Positions 7,792 through 17,113 of a stretch of DNA of 59,132 bases are shown piece after piece. How positions within the stretch are numbered: position 1 is the first letter of the stretch; each line of letters opens with the position of its first letter. The position numbers and the translations under genes are program-made. A model generated the notes under the pieces. That model was not told the origin of the DNA. It searched no databases and worked only from the letters and a program-made list of their open reading frames with translations. Source of the stretch: Chromatiales bacterium (GTDB taxonomy: Bacteria > Pseudomonadota > Gammaproteobacteria > JAGRCI01); NCBI GenBank assembly GCA_020445565.1, contig JAGRGI010000131.1, positions 1 through 59,132 on the forward strand, given 5' to 3'.

Positions 7792-8420
7792 CGCCGGATC
7801 GAACCCGCCTGCCCCTGAGCGAAGCGGTGCGGCGGCGCCAGCAGAGGGAAACGCTGGATGACGAACGCATGGAGCGTCTGCTGACCTTGCAAGGGGAGTC
7901 AGGGCTGGATACGACGGCAAAACACCCGGTTCGCTCGCGTCATTGGCTCATGGGGTCGGTGGCACTGGCCAGTGTCCTGCTCGGATTCTTGCTGGGCTGG
8001 TGGAACTCGTCCTTGCTCCTGCCGCAGGCGGATAACCTGGCGCTGGCGCGAATGGCTGACGAGGTGGTCGCCAACCACCTCAAGCGCGAATCCGTACAGG
8101 TCAGCGGCGAGAAGCTTGAAACGCTGAGTGCCTGGTTCACCGATCTGGATTTTCGCCTTATCGACACGCCCGCATTGGCCGATGCGCATTGGCTCGGCGG
8201 GCTGTATTGCTCCATACAGGGAAAAGTCGCCGCCCAGCTGCGTCTGCGCGATGCCGACGGAAAGGTCCGCACACTCTACCAGACCCGCTACGACGCCGAT
8301 CGCCACGGTCCGGTTCCCGACCGGGTCGATGGCGAACCTATGGCGCATTTGATGGCTCGCGGAATCGATGTATGGATCTGGCGCGAGCATGGTGTGCTGT
8401 TCGTATTGACCGGGGCTTGA
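7788..8420 (+). CDS. Single-span membrane protein, probable anti-sigma factor
   Basis: A 210-residue protein with a cytoplasmic, highly charged N-terminal segment of about 50 residues (SEAVRRRQQRETLDDERM), one membrane span at about 54-76 (WLMGSVALASVLLGFLLGWW) and a periplasmic domain of about 130 residues. That domain contains LSAWFTDLDFRLID, GGLYCSIQGKVAAQLRLRD and VDVWIWREHGVLFVLTG-like strands. Topology and the ATGA overlap with the sigma gene point to an anti-sigma factor. I see no zinc-binding HxxxCxxC motif and no six-span NrsF-like (DUF1109) build, so it is not one of the familiar bufferin regulators. Sequence between 8421 and 8634 has no gene. Confidence 0.65.
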   Translation: MTPDRTRLPLSEAVRRRQQRETLDDERMERLLTLQGESGLDTTAKHPVRSRHWLMGSVALASVLLGFLLGWWNSSLLLPQADNLALARMADEVVANHLKRESVQVSGEKLETLSAWFTDLDFRLIDTPALADAHWLGGLYCSIQGKVAAQLRLRDADGKVRTLYQTRYDADRHGPVPDRVDGEPMAHLMARGIDVWIWREHGVLFVLTGA

Positions 8421-8634
8421 TGGCTGCCGAAGCCTAAGGCGAGTCTCGCGATTGTGGCGGTAATGTGGCATTCTTCTTACAGGCTTTCCGGGTGAGTGGT
8501 TGACTGTTTTTGATTAGAAACATGGAATCCCCTTGAGGATCGCTCGTGCCCTTTTAGTGTGCCAAGTCTGTTTCCGCCGATTTTGAAATCCGGGAATTTT
8601 CGTAAGTTCACTTAGCCACGCCTGGAGGCGTAGC

Positions 8635-10056
8635 ATGAAGAATCCAAGGTCGATCGGGCTTCGTTCTGGACTTCCGGCCCCGTTGCTGATGCTGCTCATG
8701 GCGCTGCTTGGCGGTTGCGCAGGCAATGCGGCCTATCACGATGGACCACCTGCCGATTGTCACAATCCGGACAGTTCCGATGTCTGCGCCAGGAGCTACT
8801 ATCAACAGCACGAGAACTTCGATTTGGCCTTCGTTGAGTACAGCGAACGGGGAAACGCCTTCAGCGATGAACGGGTGAAGGAGGTCCTGGCGCGCATCGA
8901 ATCCCACGCTACCGCCAGCGGTGCCGTCGTTGTCGTTTTCGTGCATGGTTGGAAACACAATGCCAGTGAAGACGATCAAAACCTGCTCGATTTCAAGCGA
9001 ACCCTGTCCATACTGAAGGGCACCGGCGCCGTCCGCGACCGGCGATTGATCGGCGTGTATGTCGGTTGGCGCGGGGCCAGTATCGATGTGACAGGTTTGA
9101 GGAACATCACCTACTGGGATCGCAAGGCGGTTGCCGAAGAGGTTGGCAAGGGCGGTGTGACCCGGCTTTTTCTGGAACTGGATCGAATCGACAGGCTCCA
9201 GCCCCAAAGCGGCACCAGCGGCAAGAACGTGCTGACTTTTTTCGGGCACAGCTTCGGTGGGGCGATTACGGTGAGCGCGGCAAGCGAGGTCTTGTCGGGG
9301 CGTTTTGTCAACCGAAGCGAGAATGGCGGGGGCGTGGCGCCGCTGGGTGATGGAATATTCATCATCAATCCGGCAATCGAGGCGAATCAGATGCTTCATT
9401 TGGTGGAATCCGCCCTGGGAAAGCAGCGAAGTGGATATCCCGACAAGCAGAATCCGGTGCTGATTTCTATCAGCTCCGAGGCGGATTGGGCCAATCATTA
9501 CTTCTTCCCATTGGGCCAAACCGTCGGGCTCCTGCTCACCTGGAAGCAAACCGATCTTCAACGCGTCTACATGCACGATCGACGGCCTGATCACGCCAAG
9601 GACAACCGGGTTTTGAAGGAGGAGCATCTTGATACGACGACGGTGGGCAATTTTGCCCCCTTCCTTACCCATTATTTGAAGGCATCCCCCGAGGAGCTGG
9701 AGACGAACTTTGAGTTGCTTGGATGTGAAGCCGCGGCCGAGGTCTGCGAGCCCGTTGGTTTGACCACCCTGAAGGGGCAGCCGGCCATCGGGTCGGCCTT
9801 TGTTCCCGCAAACTATCCGCTCTATTTCATCCGTACCGACGAAAACGTCATGTGCGGGCACAACGATATTTTCAACGACAAAGTCCAAGCCTTTCTGCTG
9901 GCCGTCGTCAATGATGTCATCGAGCGGGCGTGGTCACCGAATAATGGTGGAAACGGGGCAACCATCCTGTCCAAACCGGCCGAACTGGCCGAGTCGGCAG
10001 ATCGGTTTTTCAAACAAATGATTGCAAACAGGGAGCCGCGCGGCTGTATGGAATAA
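8635..10056 (+). CDS. Lipoprotein alpha/beta hydrolase
   Basis: A 473-residue lipoprotein. The signal peptide ends in the lipobox LLGG with Cys28 as the lipidated residue. The alpha/beta-hydrolase core shows VVVVFVHGWKHNASEDD (oxyanion-strand HG motif) and the nucleophile elbow GHSFGG with Ser206. LISISSEADWANHYFFP and a His near GHNDIFNDK are candidates for the acid and base. Several Cys in the C-terminal third (GCEAAAEVCE, MCGHND, RGCME) could form disulfides, as fits the periplasm. The sequence resembles esterase-like proteins of unknown substrate. It stands alone, ends 6 bases from the convergent yejF stop, and has a GGAGG-like ribosome site about 8 bases before the ATG. Confidence 0.75.
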   Translation: MKNPRSIGLRSGLPAPLLMLLMALLGGCAGNAAYHDGPPADCHNPDSSDVCARSYYQQHENFDLAFVEYSERGNAFSDERVKEVLARIESHATASGAVVVVFVHGWKHNASEDDQNLLDFKRTLSILKGTGAVRDRRLIGVYVGWRGASIDVTGLRNITYWDRKAVAEEVGKGGVTRLFLELDRIDRLQPQSGTSGKNVLTFFGHSFGGAITVSAASEVLSGRFVNRSENGGGVAPLGDGIFIINPAIEANQMLHLVESALGKQRSGYPDKQNPVLISISSEADWANHYFFPLGQTVGLLLTWKQTDLQRVYMHDRRPDHAKDNRVLKEEHLDTTTVGNFAPFLTHYLKASPEELETNFELLGCEAAAEVCEPVGLTTLKGQPAIGSAFVPANYPLYFIRTDENVMCGHNDIFNDKVQAFLLAVVNDVIERAWSPNNGGNGATILSKPAELAESADRFFKQMIANREPRGCME

Positions 10057-10061
10057 ACGCC

Positions 10062-11651
10062 TCAGAGATCGAACGCGGCCTCCAGCAGTGAGCGCGTATA
10101 GGGATGTTGGGGGTTCTTGAAGATCTGCTGGCTGTCGCCGCGCTCCAATACCCGTCCGCCGCGCATCACCAGCACCTCGTCGCTGATGGCCCGCACCACC
10201 TTCAGATCATGGCTGATGAAAAGATAGGCAAGACCGTGGCGGGTTTGCAGCTCCCGCAGCAGATCGATGATCTGCGCCTGCACGGACCGGTCCAGGGCCG
10301 AAGTGGGTTCGTCCAACACCACGAAACGGGGTTTCAACACCATGGCCCTGGCGATGGCGATGCGTTGGCGTTGGCCGCCGGAAAACTCGTGGGGAAAGCG
10401 GTGACGGGTTTGTGGATCAAGGCCGACTTCGTCCAGCGCGGCGATGATGCGCCCCTCCCGTTCCGTTTCGCCCAGGCTTGATTCATGTACTTCCAAGCCT
10501 TCGCCGACGATGCGTCCCACAGACATGCGCGGGTTCAGACTGCTGAACGGGTCCTGGAACACGATCTGCATTTCCTTGCGCAGCGGCCGCAGCTGCTTGC
10601 CGCGCAGTTCCTGCAGGGACCGGTTCTGAAAGACGATGTCGCCCCGGCTGGATTGCAGCCGCAACAGGGCAAGACCCAGAGTGGTTTTACCGGAGCCGCT
10701 TTCGCCCACCACCCCCACGGTATGCCCCTCCCGCACACTCAGGTCGACGCCATCCACGGCACGGAAATGATCTACCGTTCGGCGCAATACGCCGCGGCGG
10801 ATTGGAAACCAGACCTTGAGGTCCTTCGCGCGCATTACCTCGGGGGCATGCGCGGGGGCTGAACCGGGTTTGTCGCCAGGTTCGGCCGATAGCAGGTGGC
10901 GGGTGTAGGCGTGCTGTGGATCGTTGAAGATGCGCTTCGTTTCGCCTTTTTCCACCAGCTTGCCGGCCTGCATCACGCAAACCCGTTGGGCAAAGTGGCG
11001 CACGATGCCCAGGTCATGGGTGATCAGCAGCACGGCCATGCCGAGATCCTGGCGCAGTTTGTCCAGCAGACGCAGGATCTGCGCCTGTACGGTCACATCC
11101 AGGGCAGTGGTGGGTTCGTCGGCGATCAGCAGTTCCGGCTCATTGGCCAGGGCCATGGCGATCATCACACGCTGGCGCTGGCCGCCGGAGAGTTGATGGG
11201 GGTAGCTGCCGAGCCGGCTCTCCGGGTCACGAATACCCACCATATCCAATAGTTCCAGGATGCGTTTGCGTGCCTTGCTGCCCACCATGCCCTTGTGTAC
11301 GGCGAGGGTTTCGCCGATCTGGCGTTCCACGGTATGCAGGGGGTTGAGGGAGGTCATGGGCTCCTGAAAGATCATGGCGATCTTCTCGCCACGGACCTGT
11401 CGCAGGCGGTGTTCCGGGGCATGTAGCAGGTCTTCGCCGTGCAGCAGGATGCGGCCGCTGGGGTGATGGGCCGCGGGATAGGGCAAGAGACGCAAAATGG
11501 AATGGGCGGTTACCGATTTGCCGGATCCGGATTCGCCCACCAGGGCGACGCACTCGCCGGGACGGATGTCCATCGCGATACGGTCGACCGCCAGAGTGGT
11601 GCCGAAGCCGACCGACAGGTCATCGATTTGCAGCAGCATCGGCTCGCTCAT
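10062..11651 (-). CDS. yejF: YejF, dual ATPase subunit of peptide ABC importer
   Basis: A 529-residue cytoplasmic protein containing two complete ABC ATPase modules of the oligopeptide (OppD/OppF) type, the fused form found in YejF. Module 1 has Walker A GESGSGKS, signature LSGGQRQR and Walker [10 protein letters not shown]. Module 2 (from about residue 270) has [24 protein letters not shown] and FVVLDEPTS. The open frame runs further upstream, but the ATG at 11651 is chosen because it overlaps the yejE stop (ATGA) and starts a normal Opp-type N-terminus ([14 protein letters not shown]). It powers uptake through YejB/YejE. Confidence 0.93.
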   Translation of the reverse strand: MSEPMLLQIDDLSVGFGTTLAVDRIAMDIRPGECVALVGESGSGKSVTAHSILRLLPYPAAHHPSGRILLHGEDLLHAPEHRLRQVRGEKIAMIFQEPMTSLNPLHTVERQIGETLAVHKGMVGSKARKRILELLDMVGIRDPESRLGSYPHQLSGGQRQRVMIAMALANEPELLIADEPTTALDVTVQAQILRLLDKLRQDLGMAVLLITHDLGIVRHFAQRVCVMQAGKLVEKGETKRIFNDPQHAYTRHLLSAEPGDKPGSAPAHAPEVMRAKDLKVWFPIRRGVLRRTVDHFRAVDGVDLSVREGHTVGVVGESGSGKTTLGLALLRLQSSRGDIVFQNRSLQELRGKQLRPLRKEMQIVFQDPFSSLNPRMSVGRIVGEGLEVHESSLGETEREGRIIAALDEVGLDPQTRHRFPHEFSGGQRQRIAIARAMVLKPRFVVLDEPTSALDRSVQAQIIDLLRELQTRHGLAYLFISHDLKVVRAISDEVLVMRGGRVLERGDSQQIFKNPQHPYTRSLLEAAFDL

Positions 11652-12691
11652 CGCTTCACCATCGGGCCCTTGCGGGGATCGAAGGCATCCCGTGCCGCCT
11701 CGCCGATAAAGACCAGCAGGGACAGCATGACGGCCAGGACCAGAAAGGCGGTGATGCCCAGCCAAGGGGCGGTGAGGTTGTCCTTGCCCTGGGCCAGCAG
11801 TTCACCCAGCGAAGGCGATCCCGGTGGCAGACCGAAGCCGAGAAAATCCAGGGAAGTCAGGGTAGTGATGGAGCCGGACAGCACAAACGGCAGAAAGGTC
11901 AGGGTCGCCACCATGGCGTTGGGCAGGATGTGGCGGACCATGGTCGTACGCCGGCTCAAGCCCAGTGCACGGGCGGCGCGGACATAGTCGAAATTTCTTC
12001 CGCGCAGAAATTCCGCCCGCACCACGCCAACCAGTGCGGTCCAGGAAAACAACAGCATCAGACCCAGCAGCCACCAGAAATTCGGTTCCACCACGCTGGC
12101 CAGGATGATGAGCAGAAACAGGGTCGGCAGGCCGCTCCAGATTTCGATGAAACGTTGGAAGAGCAGATCGGTCCAGCCGCCCAAATAACCCTGCACGGCG
12201 CCGGCGGCGACGCCGATCACGGAACTGGCCAGGGTCAGGGCCAGGCCGAACAGCACCGAGATGCGAAAACCGTAGATCAATCGGGCAACCACATCGCGAC
12301 CATGATCGTCCGTTCCCAGCCAATTCTGCGCCGTGGGCGGGGAGGGGGTCGGCGTGGGCAGATCCTTGACGATGGTGTCGTAGCTGTAAGGGATGGGCGG
12401 CCACAGCATCCAGCCCTTGGCCTCGATCATTTCCCGCACCTCCGGTTCGCGGTATTCCGCCTCGGTCTCGAAGAAGCCGCCGAAGGCGGTCTCCGGGTAG
12501 CTGACGATCACCGGTACGTACCAATGGCCGTCGAACCGGATCAACAAGGGTTTGTCGTTGGCGATGAATTCGGCGAACAGAGAGACGCTGAAGAGTACGG
12601 AAAAAATCCACAGCGACCACCAGCCTCGCCGGTTGGCGCGGAAGTTCCGCAGGCGTCGTTTTGCCGGAGTGAGCGAGGTATCGGGCGTCAT
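11648..12691 (-). CDS. yejE: YejE, permease subunit of peptide ABC importer
   Basis: A 347-residue inner-membrane permease of the OppC/DppC type. One N-terminal span (about 25-42) is followed by a periplasmic insert with the YejE-typical [27 protein letters not shown] region and [19 protein letters not shown]. The permease core of about five spans follows. The cytoplasmic EAA loop reads [20 protein letters not shown]. It overlaps yejB by 4 bases upstream and yejF by 4 bases downstream, so the order A-B-E-F is a tight operon. All subunits look intact. Confidence 0.93.
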   Translation of the reverse strand: MTPDTSLTPAKRRLRNFRANRRGWWSLWIFSVLFSVSLFAEFIANDKPLLIRFDGHWYVPVIVSYPETAFGGFFETEAEYREPEVREMIEAKGWMLWPPIPYSYDTIVKDLPTPTPSPPTAQNWLGTDDHGRDVVARLIYGFRISVLFGLALTLASSVIGVAAGAVQGYLGGWTDLLFQRFIEIWSGLPTLFLLIILASVVEPNFWWLLGLMLLFSWTALVGVVRAEFLRGRNFDYVRAARALGLSRRTTMVRHILPNAMVATLTFLPFVLSGSITTLTSLDFLGFGLPPGSPSLGELLAQGKDNLTAPWLGITAFLVLAVMLSLLVFIGEAARDAFDPRKGPMVKR

Positions 12692-13779
12692 CCGGTCTCG
12701 CGTGCCTCGAAGTCGATGCGGGGGTCGATGAGGGTGTAGGTGAGATCGCCGACCAGGTTCAGCAGGAGACCCAGCAGCGTGAAGAAATAGAGGGTGCCGA
12801 ACATGACCGGGTAGTCGCGTTCGATAGCCGCTTCGAAACCCAATAGCCCCAGCCCATCGAGCGAAAAGATGACTTCAATGAGCAGGGATCCGGTGAACAG
12901 AATGCCGACAAAGGCAGCGGGAAAACCTGCCACCACGATCAGCATGGCGTTGCGGAAGACATGGCCATAGAGGACCCGTTTCTCGGTCAACCCCTTGGCG
13001 CGGGCGGTAACCACGTATTGTTTGTGTATCTCGTCCAGGAAAGAGTTTTTGGTGAGCATCGTCAGGCCGGCAAACCCACCGATGGTCATTGCCAGCACCG
13101 GCAAGGTGATGTGCCAGAAGTAGTCGAGGATGCGGTCCCACCAACCGAGTTCGTGCCAGTTGTCAGAAACCAGTCCGCGCAGGGGGAACCAATCCAAAAA
13201 GCTGCCGCCGGAGAACAATACCACCAGCAGGACGGCAAAAAGGAATGACGGGATGGCGTAGCCGACGATAATGACGCCGCTGCTCCAAAGGTCGAATCCG
13301 CTGCCGTCGCTGATGGCCTTGCGTATTCCGAGTGGAATGGAGATCAGGTAGACCAGCAGGGTCGTCCACAATCCCAACGAGATGGAGACCGGCATCTTCT
13401 CCATAACCAAGTCCATCACCGGGCGATCGCTGCGAAAGCTGGTGCCGAAGTCGAAGCGCAAATAATCTCCGAGCATTTTGAGAAATCGTTCGTAGGCAGG
13501 CTTGTCGAAGCCATACATACGTTCGATTTCTTCGATCATTTCAGGGTCAAGGCCACGGGCTCCGCGGTATTTCTCCGCACCACTGGTGGGCATGCTGGCA
13601 CCAACATCACCTTGCCCGGTGATTCTGGCGGTGGCGCCCACATCGTGCCCCTTGATCTCGGCGATCAATTGCTCAACCGGTCCCCCCGGCGCGGCCTGAA
13701 CGATGACGAAATTCAGTAACATGATCCCCAGCAGTGTAGGGATGATCAGCAGCAGGCGGCGAATGATATAGGCGGTCAT
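12688..13779 (-). CDS. yejB: YejB, permease subunit of peptide ABC importer
   Basis: A 363-residue inner-membrane permease of the OppB/DppB type, beginning with the typical [21 protein letters not shown] first span. A large periplasmic stretch includes [24 protein letters not shown]. The EAA loop reads [23 protein letters not shown], followed by [25 protein letters not shown]. It starts 6 bases after the yejA stop and overlaps yejE by 4 bases. With YejE it forms the channel for short peptides; uptake of small peptide antibiotics such as microcin C is known for E. coli YejABEF, but the cargo here is not known. Confidence 0.93.
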   Translation of the reverse strand: MTAYIIRRLLLIIPTLLGIMLLNFVIVQAAPGGPVEQLIAEIKGHDVGATARITGQGDVGASMPTSGAEKYRGARGLDPEMIEEIERMYGFDKPAYERFLKMLGDYLRFDFGTSFRSDRPVMDLVMEKMPVSISLGLWTTLLVYLISIPLGIRKAISDGSGFDLWSSGVIIVGYAIPSFLFAVLLVVLFSGGSFLDWFPLRGLVSDNWHELGWWDRILDYFWHITLPVLAMTIGGFAGLTMLTKNSFLDEIHKQYVVTARAKGLTEKRVLYGHVFRNAMLIVVAGFPAAFVGILFTGSLLIEVIFSLDGLGLLGFEAAIERDYPVMFGTLYFFTLLGLLLNLVGDLTYTLIDPRIDFEARETG

Positions 13780-13785
13780 GGGGCG

Positions 13786-15588
13786 CTATTTGCCCCGATA
13801 AGCCTTGATGCGTGCCTCGCCCGCCGGGTCCACCCACCAGGTATCGAAACCCAGGCCATACAGCGGGGAGACCGATGGGCGGGCGAACAGATCCCAATAG
13901 GCGACGCGGAAAAAGCGCAGATGCCATTGGGGGATGACGTAGTGGCTCCAGAGCAGCACCCGGTCCAGTGCGCGGGTGCGGTTCACCAGGCTCTTGCGGT
14001 CCGGTGCCGAGATGATGCCGGCGATCAATTCGTCCACTACCGGGTCTTTGATGCCGACAATGTTCTTGCTGCCGGGTTCGTCGGCGCTGGCAGATGCCCA
14101 GAAATCGCGCTGTTCGTTGCCAGGTGACATGGACTGGCCAAAGCTCTGCACCACCATGTCGAAGTCGAAGTCCCGCACGCGATTTTCGTACTGGGCCGAA
14201 TCCACGGTCCGTACCCTGGCCTCGATGCCGAGGCGCTCCAGATTTCGGGCGAAGGGCAGCACGACACGCTCGAAGGCCGGCTGCACCAGCAGGATCTCGA
14301 ACGACATCTGCTCGCCGGTCCTTTCGTTGGCGAGCTTGCCGTTTTTGACCTTCCAGCCCGCTTCACGCAGCAGGCCCACGGCCTTGCGAAGATTGGCGCG
14401 GATGTTTCCGGAGCCGTCGGTGCTGGGTGCCTTGTATTCCTGGGTGAACGCCTCGTCGGGGACGCGGCCCTTGTAAGGTTTCAGGATGGCCAGTTCTTCT
14501 TCTGAGGGCAGGCCGGAGGAGGCCAGCTCCGAGTTGGAAAAGAAACTCTCGGTGCGGGTGTAGGCGCTGTTGAACAGGTTCTTGTTGCTCCACTCGAAAT
14601 CAAAGGCATAGCCCAGGGCCTCGCGCACACGGCGATCCTTGAAGATGCTGCGGCGGGTATTGAAGGCTAGGGCCTGCATGCCGGTAGGCTGCTGGTGGGG
14701 GATCAGCTCCTTTTTGATCATACCCGCGGCCAAGGCGGGCGAATCGTAGCCACTGTCCCAGAGTTTGGAGGTGTTTTCGGCGCGGAAGTCGAACTCGCCG
14801 GCCTTGAAAGCCTCCAGGGCGACGTTGCTGTCGCGGTAGTAGTCGAAACGGAGTCGGCCGAAATTGTAGCGGCCGTTGTTGACCGGGGTGTTCGTACCCC
14901 AGTAATCCTTGACACGTTCGTAGGTGATGGATCGGCCCGGTTCGACATCCGTGATGCGATAAGGTCCGCTGCCCATGATCGGCTCCAGGCCGGGCTTGTC
15001 GAATTCCTTGCCTTCCCACCAAGCTTTGGACAGTACGGGCAATTGGCCGATGATCAGCGCCAATTCACGGTTCACGCCGGGAGTGAAACTGAATTTCACC
15101 TTGTGCTCCCCCAACTTCTCGGCCTTGACCACATCGCCGAAATAGGCACGATAGAAGGGATGGCCTTTGGTCTTCAGGATCTCCAGGGAGAAGATCACGT
15201 CTTCGGGTGTGATGGGGCTGCCATCGTGAAAGCATGCCTCGGGGCGCAGGGTATAGATCACCCAGGAACGGTCCTCGGGCATTTCGATATCTTCTGCAAT
15301 CAGCCCATAGGCGGAGAACGGCTCGTCGTCCGGCTGCTCGGTGAGTGTATCGAACGTCAGGCCCAGGCCGGATGCCTTGTTTCCTTTCAAAATGAACGGG
15401 TTGATACTGTCAAAACTGCCGATGGCCGATTGCCGCACAGCGCCGCCCTTGGGTGCCCCGGGATGGGTGTATTCGAAATGGGAGAAGTCCGCTCCGTATT
15501 TGAGATCGCCATGCATGGCGACACCGTGGGCGGCAAATAGATTCTGGGAGGCAAGCAGGGCAAGAGCGAAGACGAGCGGCAGTCTCAT
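13786..15588 (-). CDS. yejA: YejA, periplasmic peptide-binding protein
   Basis: A 600-residue extracytoplasmic solute-binding protein of family 5 (SBP_bac_5). The signal peptide covers residues 1-19 (MRLPLVFALALLASQNLFA). Family features include HGVAMHGDLKYGADFSHFEY, TLTEQPDDEPFSAYGLIAEDIE, YTLRPEACFHDGSPITPEDVIFS and the C-terminal FDMVVQSFGQSMSPGNEQRDFW. It is first in the yejABEF operon, with GAGGAG about 6 bases before its ATG. It diverges from yaiI across a 242-base gap (15589-15830) that holds no gene and must carry both promoters. The protein delivers peptides to YejBE. Confidence 0.93.
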   Translation of the reverse strand: MRLPLVFALALLASQNLFAAHGVAMHGDLKYGADFSHFEYTHPGAPKGGAVRQSAIGSFDSINPFILKGNKASGLGLTFDTLTEQPDDEPFSAYGLIAEDIEMPEDRSWVIYTLRPEACFHDGSPITPEDVIFSLEILKTKGHPFYRAYFGDVVKAEKLGEHKVKFSFTPGVNRELALIIGQLPVLSKAWWEGKEFDKPGLEPIMGSGPYRITDVEPGRSITYERVKDYWGTNTPVNNGRYNFGRLRFDYYRDSNVALEAFKAGEFDFRAENTSKLWDSGYDSPALAAGMIKKELIPHQQPTGMQALAFNTRRSIFKDRRVREALGYAFDFEWSNKNLFNSAYTRTESFFSNSELASSGLPSEEELAILKPYKGRVPDEAFTQEYKAPSTDGSGNIRANLRKAVGLLREAGWKVKNGKLANERTGEQMSFEILLVQPAFERVVLPFARNLERLGIEARVRTVDSAQYENRVRDFDFDMVVQSFGQSMSPGNEQRDFWASASADEPGSKNIVGIKDPVVDELIAGIISAPDRKSLVNRTRALDRVLLWSHYVIPQWHLRFFRVAYWDLFARPSVSPLYGLGFDTWWVDPAGEARIKAYRGK

Positions 15589-15830
15589 GAGGCTCCTCGA
15601 TTGGTATTCTTCGGCTTTCCGGGCTGACGGCGCAACATACCAGGAAAGGACCGAAGAACCCAGTCATGGGTTCCGTAGCCGGGTTTGCCCAGGCTCCGGC
15701 GCAATCGCTCATCGCCCCTGCTGCGGGGTATTTGAGTGGAGGTTGTCTGCAAGGGTGCACCGTCCAACAGCCCTGTCGGCGGCTGGTCACAATGGGCCAT
15801 AACGTAAAAGCCTGACTCCAGAGAAGAAGC

Positions 15831-16289
15831 ATGAGAATTTGGGTAGATGCCGATGCCTGTCCGGTTGCCATCAAAGAAATACTCTTCAGAGCGGCCGAGC
15901 GAACCCGGACGACCGTGACCTTGGTGGCCAATCAGTACATCACTACGCCGCCGTCGGCCTATGTCTCGTCCGTGCAGGTGCCTCGCGGGTTCGATGTCGC
16001 GGACAATGAGATTGTCCGGCGGGTCGCGAAGGGGGATCTGGTGATTACCGCGGACATACCGCTGGCCGATGAAGTGATCGGCAAGGGCTGTCTCGCCCTC
16101 AGTCCAAGAGGTGAGCTGTTCACCGCCGACAATATCAAGGCCAGGCTCAATATGCGGGACTTCCTGGAGACCATGCGAAGTAGTGGTATACAAACGGGTG
16201 GTCCTGCCGCCTTGTCGGCCAACGACAGGCAGAACTTCGCAAATCAGCTGGATCGGTGGCTGGTCACGAAACAGCGCGGTTTACCCTGA
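15831..16289 (+). CDS. yaiI: YaiI/YqxD family protein (UPF0178, DUF188)
   Basis: A 152-residue cytoplasmic protein that fits the YaiI/YqxD family from end to end: it opens with [16 protein letters not shown], continues with LVANQYI and [10 protein letters not shown], and carries the conserved [34 protein letters not shown] and [20 protein letters not shown] blocks. The family has a PIN-like nuclease fold with conserved acidic residues (the D-A-D and T-A-D positions), but its function is not established. It is a single gene between yejA (divergent) and the sox cluster (same strand). Confidence 0.93.
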   Translation: MRIWVDADACPVAIKEILFRAAERTRTTVTLVANQYITTPPSAYVSSVQVPRGFDVADNEIVRRVAKGDLVITADIPLADEVIGKGCLALSPRGELFTADNIKARLNMRDFLETMRSSGIQTGGPAALSANDRQNFANQLDRWLVTKQRGLP

Positions 16290-16331
16290 ACGTGCGATGC
16301 GCTGAATAGTTACCGGTGTATTGCTGAAACC

Positions 16332-16472
16332 TCAACCTTCCCGTTGTTCCGTGTACTGTACTTCGCTGGCTGGTGCGCTTCCCAGCTTGGCCAGATATTC
16401 CTTGTCGGGCGGAGCCGGCTCACCGGCGTTCGGCAAACGGCCGTCCGCAAATGCTACGATGTTCCTCTGCAA
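16332..16472 (-). CDS. Possible small protein or gene remnant, 46 residues, opposite to sox
   Basis: A short minus-strand frame with a surprisingly protein-like translation: QRNIVAFADGRLPNAG followed by EPAPPDKEYLAKLGSAPASE and VQYTEQREG, then TGA. The only start is a TTG at 16472 with no clear ribosome site, and the frame is closed by a TAG just upstream, so it may be the 3' remnant of a decayed gene. I recognise no family. The surrounding stretch 16290-16602 has no other gene-like content. Confidence 0.25.
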   Translation of the reverse strand: MQRNIVAFADGRLPNAGEPAPPDKEYLAKLGSAPASEVQYTEQREG

Positions 16473-16602
16473 CCGGGGCTGAGCCGTCTATCAGGGGAAT
16501 AAAAACCTTCCTTGACCGTCTACCTTTGATGGCCTCTCCATTCGAGTTTTCTGTTACTGATAATTGATAATAATATACTGAAACATATAGAAAAAATAAT
16601 TC

Positions 16603-16630
16603 TTGCTCTGGATCAAATCCGGAGTATGCT
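16603..16630 (+). promoter_or_regulatory. Candidate sox promoter with FNR-like box
   Basis: TTGCTC (16603-16608) and TATGCT (16625-16630) are separated by 16 bases, about 100 bases before soxX. A very AT-rich stretch (about 16555-16602) lies directly upstream, as for an UP element. The -35 overlaps TTGCTCTGGATCAA (16603-16616), one mismatch from the FNR/ANR consensus TTGAT-N4-ATCAA. This is a pattern read by eye only; an FNR-like regulator on the -35 would more likely repress than activate. Confidence 0.35.
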
Positions 16631-16730
16631 ATCGCCACTTTTCCACAGGCCCCCGGCCGGATTGGAAAGGGTTCCCCGGGCTTGATCGACAACGAAAAAT
16701 GAACCCATGCCGTTTTGTTGGAGGAGTTCG

Positions 16731-17075
16731 ATGATCCATGCCTTTTCCCGTCTCGCGCTGATCTTCCTGGTCGGTCTCATGATGTCCGGCCCCCTGTTCG
16801 CCGATTCTGCGGACGATGGCAAGAAGGTTGCCTTCGATCGCACCAAGGGCAATTGTCTGGCCTGCCATCTCATGGGCGATGGTGAGAGCCCCGGTGACAT
16901 TGGTCCTCCGTTGGTGGCCATGAAGGCGAGGTTCCCGGATCGTGCCAAGCTGCGTGCCCAGATATGGGACGCCACCGTGGCCAATCCCGAATCGATCATG
17001 TTGCCGTTCGGTCGGCATCACATCCTTACGGAAGAAGAAATCGATCAGGTTGTGGATTACCTCTACACCCTGTGA
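16731..17075 (+). CDS. soxX: SoxX, monohaem cytochrome c subunit of SoxAX
   Basis: A 114-residue periplasmic cytochrome c. The signal peptide ends after LFA (residue 24). The haem motif is CLACH (42-46), and MLPFG supplies the probable axial Met90. The C-terminal helix LTEEEIDQVVDYLYTL is typical of class I cytochromes. SoxX with SoxA oxidatively joins thiosulfate to the SoxY cysteine. The ATG at 16731 is chosen because GGAGGAG lies just upstream; an ATG 24 bases earlier lacks one. It is first of the sox operon, 38 bases before soxY. Confidence 0.95.
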   Translation: MIHAFSRLALIFLVGLMMSGPLFADSADDGKKVAFDRTKGNCLACHLMGDGESPGDIGPPLVAMKARFPDRAKLRAQIWDATVANPESIMLPFGRHHILTEEEIDQVVDYLYTL

Positions 17076-17113
17076 GATCGGTTGATATCTAAACGCACGA
17101 AAGGGTAAACACA

